Assembly: GCF_015712165.1 (NCBI RefSeq)
Contig: NZ_JADPZX010000001.1
Span: 4,533,501 to 4,597,500 of the forward strand
Reading direction: 5' to 3'
Source: Streptomyces spinoverrucosus
GTDB lineage: Bacteria; Actinomycetota; Actinomycetes; Streptomycetales; Streptomycetaceae
DNA: 64,000 nt
A program made the translations under genes and the position numbers. Of the stretch, positions 1 to 12,000 are shown one piece after another; position 1 is the first letter of the stretch; the number at the start of each line of letters is the position of its first letter. Below the pieces are notes generated by a model. It did not search any database, was not told the DNA's origin, and saw nothing but the letters and a program-made list of their open reading frames with translations.

Positions 1-1
1 G

Positions 2-178
2 CTGGAGAAGACCCTCAACATGGGCGTCGGCATGATCGCGATCGTCCCGGAGGAGTCCACCGAGGTGGCCCTGGCGACGCTGGCCGACCGCGGCGTCGAC
101 GCCTGGGTCGCCGGTGAGATCACGGACCGGGGCGAGCACACCACGGGCGCCGCCCTGGTGGGTGATTACAGCGCCTGA
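2..178 (+). CDS. purM: PurM C-terminus (phosphoribosylformylglycinamidine cyclo-ligase), partial
   Basis: This is the 3' end of the AIR synthetase gene, whose enzyme closes the imidazole ring in de novo purine synthesis in the cytosol. The window opens inside the gene and 58 codons remain. The reading begins LEKTLNMGVGMIAIVP, the C-terminal NMGVGM glycine-rich segment typical of PurM, and ends at a TGA after GDYSA. A strong hairpin lies 21 bases downstream, and the next gene (DUF3073) points the other way. That convergent pair is the usual Streptomyces order. The 5' part, with the ATP and substrate sites, is outside the window. Confidence 0.93.
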   Translation: MEKTLNMGVGMIAIVPEESTEVALATLADRGVDAWVAGEITDRGEHTTGAALVGDYSA

Positions 179-198
179 CGCCCTGCGGGCAGCACAGA

Positions 199-230
199 AC
201 CCGGTCGGTGACCGAGGTCACCGACCGGGT
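199..230. terminator. Hairpin terminator between purM and the DUF3073 gene
   Basis: A perfect 15-bp inverted repeat (199-213 with 216-230, arm ACCCGGTCGGTGACC) encloses a 2-base loop between two convergent genes. There is no long T run on either side, which is common for Streptomyces terminators. It probably serves both directions. Confidence 0.8.
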
Positions 231-247
231 TGCTGCTCAGTGCAAGG

Positions 248-502
248 TCAAGCGCCGCGACGGTGGCGCGAGGAGTCGTCGTCCTCGTCCTCGTCGTCGT
301 CCTCATAGAGGTCGGCGTACCGTGCGTACAGGTCGTCGTCGTGCTCATCGTCCTCGAACCGGTCACCGTTCGTGTTCGGTGACGTGTTCGACGTCGATGC
401 GCCCAGCTCCTCGGCCAGGCGTGAGAGGTCCGTCCCACCGCTGTTGTACTTCAGCTGGCGGGCGACCTTCGTCTGCTTGGCCTTGGCCCGGCCGCGCCCC
501 AT
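248..502 (-). CDS. DUF3073 family protein
   Basis: This 84-residue acidic-tailed protein has unknown function. The N-terminus MGRGRAKAKQTKVARQLKY followed by SRLAEELG is the signature of DUF3073, which sits beside purM throughout Streptomyces. The second half is almost entirely Asp and Glu (residues about 50-76), so it is probably disordered, while the basic N-terminus could contact nucleic acid. The ATG at 502 is the only sensible start. The call to the family is from pattern memory. No catalytic residues are visible. Confidence 0.85.
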   Translation of the reverse strand: MGRGRAKAKQTKVARQLKYNSGGTDLSRLAEELGASTSNTSPNTNGDRFEDDEHDDDLYARYADLYEDDDEDEDDDSSRHRRGA

Positions 503-806
503 GGCTCGACCCCCTCAACGACGGGGCTCGACGGCCCCAGAGTCTTGACACGCGTTCATGATCCGGAACGGGCTCTCCGTGGAGAGACCGGTCCGTAGGG
601 CTTCCACGGTACCTGAGCCCGCGCCCATACGGTACGTCGCCCGCAGCACGCGCGTGTGCCCAGAACCTTTGAGGCGCCCCGTCCTCGCTGGTCAGTGGCG
701 ATTTTAACCACTTATTGGCGGGCGACCCGCCGGTCGAAGTGAGAGTTCTCTCCAACTGTCCACCGGCAGGTACCGCCCAAACCCCACGGATGAGCCCTGC
801 GGAACG
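503..806. other. Intergenic region between the DUF3073 gene and vdh
   Basis: This stretch holds the likely promoter of the leftward DUF3073 gene and the 3' flank of vdh. A short inverted repeat CTCTCC-GT-GGAGAG lies near 579-592. I see no convincing open reading frame or RNA gene. Confidence 0.4.
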
Positions 807-1907
807 TCACCATCCGCGCGCGGCGCGCCCCTCCGCCATCCGCTGCTCGGCGATCCGGTCGGCCGCGGCGGCCGGCGGAATCCCGTCGTCCTTCGCACGT
901 GCGAATATGGCCAGCGTGGTGTCGTAGATCCGCGCCGCCTTCGCCTTGCACCGGTCGAAGTCGAAGCCGTGCAGTTCGTCGGCCACCTGGATGACCCCGC
1001 CGGCGTTCACCACGTAGTCGGGCGCGTAGAGGATCCCGCGGTCGGCGAGGTCCTTCTCGACACCCGGATGGGCGAGCTGGTTGTTGGCCGCGCCGCACAC
1101 CACCCGCGCGGTCAGTACCGGAACGGAGTAGTCGTTCAGCGCCCCGCCGAGCGCGCACGGGGCGTAGATGTCGAGACCGTCGACGCGGATCAGCGCGTCG
1201 GTGTCGGCGACCGCCGTGACGTTCGGGTGCCGCTCGGTGACCCGGCGTACGGCCTCCTCGCGCACGTCGGTGACGAACACCTCGGCGCCCTCCGCCCTCA
1301 GGTGCTCCACCAGGTGGTGGCCGACCTTGCCGACGCCGGCGATGCCGACCCGGCGGCCACGCAGCGAGGGGTCGCCCCACAGGTGCTGAGCGGAGGCGCG
1401 CATGCCCTGGTAGACACCGAAGGCGGTGAGGACGGAGGAGTCGCCGGCGCCGCCGTTCTCCGGGGAGCGCCCGGTGGTCCAGCGGCACTCACGGGCCACG
1501 ACGTCCATGTCGGCGACGTACGTACCCACGTCGCACGCGGTGACGTACCGGCCGCCCAGCGAGGCCACGAACCGGCCGTAGGCGAGCAGCAGCTCCTCGC
1601 TCTTGATCCGCTCCGGGTCGCCGATGATCACGGCCTTGCCGCCGCCGTGGTCCAGCCCGGCCATGGCGTTCTTGTACGACATCCCGCGCGCGAGGTTGAG
1701 CGCGTCGGCGACGGCCTCGGCCTCGTTCGCGTACGGGTAGAAGCGCGTACCGCCGAGCGCGGGGCCGAGGGCGGTGGAGTGAATGGCGATCACGGCCTTC
1801 AGGCCGCTCGCGCGGTCCTGGCAGAGCACGACTTGCTCATGACCGCCCTGGTCCGAGTGGAACAGGGTGTGCAGTACATCAGCAGGTGCGCCGGTTACGT
1901 CGGTCAC
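807..1907 (-). CDS. vdh: Valine (Leu/Phe/Val family) dehydrogenase
   Basis: This 366-residue NAD-dependent amino acid dehydrogenase oxidatively deaminates branched-chain amino acids to 2-oxoacids. In Streptomyces the product feeds precursor supply for branched fatty acids and polyketides. Visible signs are the ELFV dimerisation domain with [10 protein letters not shown], the two lysine sites (SYKNAMAG around residue 79 and GGGKAV at residue 91), and the Rossmann glycine motif GVGKVG. Its length matches the Vdh family. The start is GTG at 1907 with an AGGAGT ribosome site upstream. It is divergent from the following gene across about 220 bases. Confidence 0.93.
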   Translation of the reverse strand: MTDVTGAPADVLHTLFHSDQGGHEQVVLCQDRASGLKAVIAIHSTALGPALGGTRFYPYANEAEAVADALNLARGMSYKNAMAGLDHGGGKAVIIGDPERIKSEELLLAYGRFVASLGGRYVTACDVGTYVADMDVVARECRWTTGRSPENGGAGDSSVLTAFGVYQGMRASAQHLWGDPSLRGRRVGIAGVGKVGHHLVEHLRAEGAEVFVTDVREEAVRRVTERHPNVTAVADTDALIRVDGLDIYAPCALGGALNDYSVPVLTARVVCGAANNQLAHPGVEKDLADRGILYAPDYVVNAGGVIQVADELHGFDFDRCKAKAARIYDTTLAIFARAKDDGIPPAAAADRIAEQRMAEGRAARGW

Positions 1908-2128
1908 GGTGGTGACTCCTGAGGTAAGAAGCGGCGATTGGACGGGGTCCCGTGCGGGTGGCGGGGCCTGTGAGCATGAGATTAAAGCCTCCAGGGCCCG
2001 CCGACCGGGCAGTGCTCAGGATCACCTCCGCACGGAGTACGTCCGTGCGACGATTTGCATAGTTTTCCCGCGCGTTTGTGGGCGGGTTCCGCAGGTTTCC
2101 CCGGCAGACGGCGGGGGAGGGAGCAGGC

Positions 2129-2980
2129 GTGCCCAAGGTGTCCTCGGTGATCGTTCCGTATGCGGCGTACCTGCGCGTGTACGAGCCGCTGGCCGCCTTC
2201 CCCGAGCCGGAGCGCGACCACTGGACACGCTACGCGCGCCGCCCGGACCGCCCCTCGTACCAGGACGAACTGCGCCGCTCCCTGGCCGACTTGCTGCCCA
2301 CGCCGCCCGTGCCGGTGCCGGTGCACGAGAGCCGTGACGCCTTCGTGCTGGAGGCCGACGGGGTGGTCCACATCTGCCCCTGGCGGACCCGGCTGCGCGG
2401 CTGGCAGGCGCTCGGCGACCTCGCCGAGGAGCTCCCGCCGCCGCTCCTGGACGCCGTGCTGCCGCCCCTGGTGCGCCACCAGGCGACCCAGGACTACGAG
2501 CGCTGGCTGGCCGGCAACCCCGACGCCCGCCCCTGGATCCGCACGGCGACCTGGCAGGTGCCGCTGAACTGGTTCGTCCTCGTCTCCGACGAGGAGCGGC
2601 AGTACGACAAGGGCTCCGGGGGCACCGACGACGCCCCGCCGGTGCTGCGCTACCGCACGCCCATGGTGCAGGCCCGGCGCCGGGTGGCCCGTGCCCTGCG
2701 CACGCTCAAGAACGCCATGGACGAGGGGCCGCTGATCGACGGCCTGGTGGACGTCGGGCGATGGCTGGAGGAATTCCATCCGCGCTCGCTGGTGGAGCTG
2801 GACTACGGCGGGCTCGTGCACGCCCTGTCGGCCGGTGACCTGGAGGGCGATCACTCGGCGGCCGACGTGGCCGAGGGGATCGAGGCGCTGCGCATCGGCG
2901 ACGGGGCCACGGCGGGCGAGGCGTACGGGCGGCTGGTGGAGCGCTGGCGGTCGGTGCGGGACCTGCGTTCGGCGAACTGA
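2129..2980 (+). CDS. Conserved hypothetical protein upstream of bldC
   Basis: This 283-residue soluble protein lies between vdh and bldC, as in other Streptomyces genomes. I do not recognise a domain with a known activity. The GTG at 2129 (reading VPKVSSVIVPYAAY) is chosen because a GGAGGG ribosome site at 2117-2122 sits 6 bases ahead. Longer in-frame starts lack one. The protein has no signal peptide or membrane segment. It contains Trp-rich stretches (RTATWQVPLNWFVLVSDEER) and an acidic C-terminal half. Its constant neighbourhood suggests a lineage-specific role, but no function is assigned. Confidence 0.8.
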   Translation: MPKVSSVIVPYAAYLRVYEPLAAFPEPERDHWTRYARRPDRPSYQDELRRSLADLLPTPPVPVPVHESRDAFVLEADGVVHICPWRTRLRGWQALGDLAEELPPPLLDAVLPPLVRHQATQDYERWLAGNPDARPWIRTATWQVPLNWFVLVSDEERQYDKGSGGTDDAPPVLRYRTPMVQARRRVARALRTLKNAMDEGPLIDGLVDVGRWLEEFHPRSLVELDYGGLVHALSAGDLEGDHSAADVAEGIEALRIGDGATAGEAYGRLVERWRSVRDLRSAN

Positions 2981-3500
2981 CGTACTGTTCTGTGACGCAC
3001 CTTACGGACCTTACGGGACGTCAACAAGGGATCTAGAACCCGATCTGGGCGTATCCGTCAAGAGTGTGATGCATGCGACATGCGTGACGGAGCGCACGTA
3101 CACGGCTCTTGCGGTCCTTGCCCGTCCTCATGCCAAAATAGGACAAGGAGTCCGGGGAGGACTCTGTCCGCCCCGATGTGCTCAACTGTGGGCGGATTCT
3201 CCGCATTGCACGCTTTGGGGGGTCTGGTGACTCCTGATCGCCCTGTGACTGATCGTCACAGCGGCGTGACTGTCCGCTATGGCATGGTCCATCGGCATCC
3301 GTCGCTGATGAACACCTGGGAGGGCAATTCCATCGGTTTGGCCGACGCGGCTGGACAGATGGTGTAGTTGTAGTGCCGAGGACAAGCCGTTCGTCCTATA
3401 ACCGACTCGACTCGCGTCCGCCATTTCGGGCAACGCGGGTCAAGGTGCAGAATTTAGAGGAAAGAACCGAGAAGGTTCGGTTCTCCCGAGGAGGCCGCTC
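2981..3500. other. Long upstream region of bldC
   Basis: About 520 bases lie between the previous stop codon and bldC. No coding frame with Streptomyces codon bias is evident. The stretch is visibly more A/T-rich than its neighbours near 3120-3140 and 3400-3480, which fits a promoter region or a long untranslated leader. A cluster of GTGAC/GTCAC half-sites at 3245-3270 is listed separately. Confidence 0.5.
3245..3270. promoter_or_regulatory. Cluster of GTGAC/GTCAC half-sites upstream of bldC
   Basis: GTGAC (3245-3249), GTCAC (3255-3259) and GTGAC (3266-3270) form two overlapping inverted repeats. The first pair reads TGTGA, 7 bases, TCACA, which resembles the BldD half-site pattern (AGTGA...TCACC). 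bldC is, to my knowledge, a reported BldD target. The site assignment is inference. Confidence 0.4.
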
Positions 3501-3707
3501 ATGACCGCTCGCACCCCTGATGCCGAGCCGCTGCTGACCCCGGCTGAGGTCGCCACGATGTTCCGCGTCGACCCGAAGACGGTCACGCGGTGGGCGAAGG
3601 CCGGCAAGCTCACTTCCATCCGCACGCTCGGCGGGCACCGCCGCTACCGCGAGGCCGAGGTCCGCGCTCTGCTCGCGGGCATCCCGCAGCAGCGCAGCGA
3701 GGCCTGA
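3501..3707 (+). CDS. bldC: BldC, MerR-like developmental DNA-binding protein
   Basis: This 68-residue protein is a single winged-helix MerR-type DNA-binding domain with no effector domain. In Streptomyces BldC delays entry into development by binding cooperatively to direct repeats. The sequence LLTPAEVATMFRVDPKTV followed by RWAKAGKLTSIRTLGGHRRY is the complete helix-turn-helix and wing (residues about 11-55). The ribosome site GAGGAGG sits just upstream of ATG 3501. A strong T-tailed terminator lies about 135 bases downstream. The small size and context make the identification secure. Confidence 0.97.
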   Translation: MTARTPDAEPLLTPAEVATMFRVDPKTVTRWAKAGKLTSIRTLGGHRRYREAEVRALLAGIPQQRSEA

Positions 3708-3842
3708 ACAACTGAATAACCGGACAAACCGGCCGGTCCCCCAACCTGCCGAGGCGTCCGAAACCAAGCTCCAAGCGACGCGGGTTCTGCCCCAACAGAG
3801 CCCTCGCCCACGGTCCTCAGGCAACTGACAGGGTGCGTCGTC

Positions 3843-3882
3843 GATCGCGCTGGACTCCGCCGGGTCCAGCGCGATCTTTTTT
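3843..3882 (+). terminator. Intrinsic terminator downstream of bldC
   Basis: A perfect 13-bp stem (GATCGCGCTGGAC at 3843-3855 with its complement at 3864-3876) is followed directly by six T residues (3877-3882), a textbook rho-independent terminator. The surrounding stretch 3708-4118 holds nothing else I can support. It becomes A/T-rich around 3965-4060. Confidence 0.92.
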
Positions 3883-4118
3883 GTGCGCGGAATGCCCAGG
3901 CTGTGGGCGGGCTTGTCGGACTCTGGGGAGGGGTGTCGGAGCTGCTGTGAGGGAACCCCTCGGGGTAGTGCAATTGCACATATTAAATTGACTTGTTGTA
4001 GGGGATGGGTAAGTACCGCCGTTTCAGAAACTCATGCGGTGACTCCCGTCACATGCCAGTGTGGTTGTTGCCTCTGGCCTATGTGCGGTAAGGGAGTTGA
4101 GGGTGCGGGGGCATGGCG

Positions 4119-4313
4119 TCATGCGTCGGTGGGGCGCTCTTCATCGGCGCCCTCCTCCTCGGCGGCGTCCGTCGCTCGCGGCGCGGAGTCCATGGCGAGC
4201 CGCAGCAGCCGGTGGCAGACCGGGCAGTGCCGGGTGTGATGCCGGTACGACGACGCGGCCGACAGATGCGCACGCAGCAGCGCCCGCGTCTCGTGCCTCG
4301 CCGATGCCGCCAT
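4119..4313 (-). CDS. Small Cys-pair protein, DUF6274-like
   Basis: This 64-residue protein begins MAASARHETRALLRAHLSAA and carries HTRHCPVCHRLLRLAM, a CxxCH pair that could bind a metal. An acidic tail follows. The ATG at 4313 is chosen because the leftward strand has a GGAGG ribosome site 6-10 bases upstream. Codon use is typical of the host. I associate this pattern with the DUF6274 family found next to bldC and hrpA in Streptomyces, but that is memory rather than a search. Function is unknown. One CxxC pair alone would need dimerisation or extra ligands to form a zinc site. Confidence 0.7.
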   Translation of the reverse strand: MAASARHETRALLRAHLSAASSYRHHTRHCPVCHRLLRLAMDSAPRATDAAEEEGADEERPTDA

Positions 4314-4406
4314 ACGCCACCTCCGGGGGCCCTGCGGGCGGGTTGCCCTGGTTTCTGAGTACCGACCGAATGTGACGCCGTCAAGGAGGCGTGGAGCGCA
4401 TACGAA

Positions 4407-4436
4407 AGAGCCCGGGTTCCGAAGAACCCGGGCTCT
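4407..4436 (-). terminator. Terminator downstream of tRNA-Asp
   Basis: A perfect 13-bp stem (AGAGCCCGGGTTC, 4407-4419, with 4424-4436) and a 4-base loop lie immediately after the leftward tRNA-Asp. Confidence 0.85.
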
Positions 4437-4447
4437 CTCACCGGATG

Positions 4448-4522
4448 CGGTCCTGACGGGATTTGAACCCGCGGCCTCCACCTTGACAGGGTGGCGAGCA
4501 CTCCAAACTGCTCCACAGGACC
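4448..4522 (-). tRNA. tRNA-Asp (GTC)
   Basis: This is a 75-base cloverleaf on the minus strand. The acceptor pairs GGTCCTG with CAGGACC, the T-arm has GGTTCAAATCC, and the anticodon loop is CTGTCAA, giving GTC (Asp). No CCA is encoded. An identical copy lies at 8833-8907, on the other side of hrpA. Confidence 0.96.
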
Positions 4523-4615
4523 AGGTTTCGCGGCGCGATTCCTGCGTTGCGCTGCGAGAAGAGACTGTACAGGAGCGTGGCCGCCTGGTCGAACTCACTT
4601 AGCGTGCGGGCTCCG

Positions 4616-8560
<3,945 letters not shown>

Positions 8561-8684
8561 ACGCGGTCCAGGATCGCACCTCGTCCGAACGACTGGCGAA
8601 CCAATTGCTACGGGTGCGGGTGGGGGTAAGCACCGCACCGTAAGAAGAACCGCATGAAGAACCTTATGAAGAACCGCATGAGAA

Positions 8685-8715
8685 AGCCCCTCTCCGATCT
8701 CGCCGGAGAGGGGCT
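8685..8715 (-). terminator. Terminator downstream of the tRNA-Phe/tRNA-Asp pair
   Basis: A perfect 12-bp stem (AGCCCCTCTCCG, 8685-8696, with 8704-8715) and a short T-rich tail on the minus strand follow tRNA-Phe. Confidence 0.85.
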
Positions 8716-8736
8716 CTCGCCCTGCTAGGGCTGTTG

Positions 8737-8810
8737 TGGCTGGGGCCGGGGTCGAACCGGCGACCTTCCGCTTTTCAGGCGGACGCTCGTACCAACTGAG
8801 CTACCCAGCC
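8737..8810 (-). tRNA. tRNA-Phe (GAA)
   Basis: This is a 74-base cloverleaf on the minus strand. The acceptor is GGCTGGG/CCCAGCC with discriminator A, the D-arm begins TAGCTCAGTTGGTA, the anticodon loop CTGAAAA gives GAA (Phe), and the T-arm has GGTTCGACC. It probably shares a transcript with the tRNA-Asp 22 bases upstream. Confidence 0.96.
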
Positions 8811-8832
8811 ACGGGGTTTGTGGAACCCCGAG

Positions 8833-8907
8833 CGGTCCTGACGGGATTTGAACCCGCGGCCTCCACCTTGACAGGGTGGCGAGCACTCCAAACTGCTCCA
8901 CAGGACC
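8833..8907 (-). tRNA. tRNA-Asp (GTC), second copy
   Basis: This is a 75-base cloverleaf identical to the copy at 4448-4522, with anticodon loop CTGTCAA (GTC). It lies upstream of tRNA-Phe on the minus strand, and the pair ends at the hairpin at 8685-8715. The identity extends a few bases past the gene. Confidence 0.96.
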
Positions 8908-9078
8908 AGGCTGTTGCGTACGACAGTGTCGCACACGGCGATGTGGGTCTCCAAAACCAGTGGAAGAAATCCGCCGGGACTTGGCTTCCCGGTGGCTGAC
9001 CTGCACTTTCTTGGTGCCCGATGTCGCTGGATCAGCATATCAGAGGGTGGATGGTGGCCCGTACCGGTTAATTCCGCG

Positions 9079-12000
9079 TCACGGGCCGGTGTGGACGTAG
9101 GCCGCCCACCAGAGGGGATCGCTGTTCTCGCGGCGCAGGCGCTGGACGGCGGTGTGGAGGGCCTGGGCCGCCTGGTCCGGGGTGATGCGGTGGTCGGGGG
9201 TGGTCAGGCCGGCGTAGAAGGTGTCGGCCACCTTCAGGGCGCAGGCGTCGTCCACGGCCCACTGGGCGGCGACCACGTGGGTGAAGCCCGCCAGCTGGAG
9301 TGTGCCGGCGAGGTGGGCGGCCTCGTCGGGCACGGCCGCGGCGCCCCGTGCGGTTTCGCAGGCCGAGAGGAAGGCCAGCTGGGCGTCGGTGAGGCGGAGG
9401 CGGGAGATGTCCGCGACGGTGAGGGGGCCGGACTGTTCGTGGTCGTGGAGGTAGAGGGCGCCGCCGGCCGAGTCGGTGGGGTCCTGGGTGCCGTGGCCGG
9501 AGAAGTGCAGGTAGGGGTGGGTGGGGAGGGTGTTCAGGAGTTTTTGGCGGGTTGCCTGGGGGCCTGAGAGGACTGTGGTGCGGGGGATGCGTTTCGACAG
9601 TCGTCGTACTTCTGCGGCGGCGTGGGGGAGGGGTGGCAGGCCGGGGGTGTCGGACTGGTCCACGGCCAGGATGTGGGGGGTGGCGGGAGGGGTAGGGCGG
9701 GTCTGGGCGGCGGCCAGGGCTCGGAGGGTTGTGGTGTAGGAGCAGATGTAGTGGTCGGGGAGGGACGGGCCTTTTCGGCCGGTGTAGTGGCCTGCCGCGT
9801 GGAGGGGGAGGAGGGTGAGCAGGCCGGTGGGGCACCACCAGAGGCGGCGGGTGTCCTTCGGCAGGGCGGCCTGGACCGGGGCCGCCACCGTGTCCCAGAG
9901 CCAGGCGAGGGTGCGGGTGAGGATGCGCTGGGCCCGCCAGGTGTCGGCCGGGGAGCGGCCGATGGCGGACAGGGCGTCCAGGAGGGCCTCGGTGCGGTCC
10001 ATCAGGCCGTCGTCCTCGGCGAGGCGCAGGTCGGGGAGCGGGACTGTGTGGACGTCGGTGCGGGTGACGACGAGGGCGTCGCAGCGCACGGTGCTGGTGT
10101 TGACGACGACCACGGGGCCGTGTGCGGCGGCGGACTGGAGCCGTTCGAGGGAGGGGAGCCGGAGGAAGTCCTCCAGGCCGGGCAGCTCCCGGACGCGGGC
10201 CATCAAGTCGTCCATTTCCTGGGCGAGTTCCCGGCGCTGCTCTGCTGCCGCTCGTTGGGCGCGGGTGTCTGCGGTGTCCGTGGGGGGCTGGTTCAGGCGG
10301 GCGCGGATCTCCTGGACGCGGTCGGCGAGGTGCGGGGCCCGGTCCCGTAGGTCGGTCATGTCGTCGCGGGCGTCCAGGGCCTGTGCGAGGAGGACGCCGC
10401 GGCCCTGTTCCAGCAGCCTCAGGGCCTCGTGGGGGCGGCCGGTGTTGAGGGCGACGGCGGCCGCCTCGCCGGCCACGCCCGCCGCGTGGCCGAGGGCGTC
10501 GAGGCGGTCGCGGCGGTCCAGGCCGTGCCAGGCCAGCAGGGGGAGTTCGGCGATGGCGGCGCGGTAGGCGTCCAGCGCCTCGTGCCACTCGCCGGCGACG
10601 GTGGCCGCCACGGCCCAGGCGCGGGCGGCGCGGAAGCGGACCGCCGCGGGGGCGGTGGCGATGGTGGTGGCCTGGCGGAACAGGTCGAATGCGGTGGCCA
10701 GGTCGCCCGGGTCGTCGTCCAGCCGGGCGCGGACGACCAGGGTCTGGCCGAGGGTGGACAGGCTCGACGCGCGTTGTGGGTGGTCCTCGGGGGTGGCTCG
10801 CAGGGCGGTGCGGGCCGCGCCGGCCGCCTCGGCCACGGCGGCCGGGTCGTCGCGGTCGGGGGCCAGGAGCGCGGTGCACAGGTTGGTCAGCAGGAGCGGG
10901 CGCTGCGGGTGTCCGGCGGGGCAGAGGCGGATGGCGTGCCGGAGCCGGTCGATGGCTTCCTCGGCGTCGGCCGGGCTGTCCCGGCCGTCGGAGCGGGCAC
11001 GCAGGGCGAGCGCAAGGTTGGACAGGTGGGTGGCGCGTTGGGGGTGGTCGTCGGGGACGCTGTCGGCTGCCGCGCGGGCCGCCTCGACGGCCTCGTCGGC
11101 GTCGGCGGGCACGCCGGTGCGCCCGTACCGGGAGATCAGGGCCACGGCGAGGTTGCTGCGGTGCAGGGACTCGTCGACGTGCCCGGGTGGCAGCGCGCGT
11201 AGGGCGGCCCGGCACGCCTCGATCGACTCGTCCAGGTCGTCGAGGGCGCCCGACCACTCGTACCGGCGTCGCAGGGCGATACCCAGGTTGGTCAGGTGGA
11301 CGACCAGGGGGCCGGTGTCCGAGGGCGCGGTCGCCTCGACGGATTCCCGGCCGGCCCGTACGGCGTCGGTCAGGTCCTGCTGGGCGCCGTAGGAGATGTA
11401 GCGGGCGAGCAGGGTCGTCGTCAGGTTGGACAGGTAGATCGCGCGGTCCGGGTGGTCGGCGGGGAGGGCCGCGACCGCCTGGTGGCTGAGGTCGACGGCG
11501 CGGTCGAGGTCGGCGCGGCCGCCGAGCCGTTCGGCCCGGACGCGCAGGGCGGCGCCCAGGTTGGACAGCCCCTTGGCGTGGTCCGCCGGGCCGCGGCGTC
11601 GGGCGCGCAGGGCGTCGTCCAGGCGCCGTACGGCCTCGTCCAGGGCGGTGAGGTCGTCGTTCTGCTGGTAGACCGCCTGGAGGGTGCGGCCGAGGTTGAA
11701 CAGCACCTGGCCCGCGTGCTCGTCGCCGACGTCCGTGATCCGGTCGGCGGCGCGGCGGTTCCAGACCAGCGCCTCGGCGAGGTCGTCGGGGGAGTTGGTA
11801 CGGCTGTAGCGCAGCAGCAGGGAGCCGCCGAGGTGGGACTCGTCGACGACCCGGTCCGGGTGGTCGGGGCTGTGCCGGATGGCGTCGTGGAAGGCCTCGA
11901 TCGCCCGGTCGAGGTCGGCCGGGTCCGTCGTGGTCTCGAAGCGCCGGGTGTGGGCGAGGCCCAGCTCGGACAGGCAGAAGCTGAGGGCGGTGGGGTGGTA

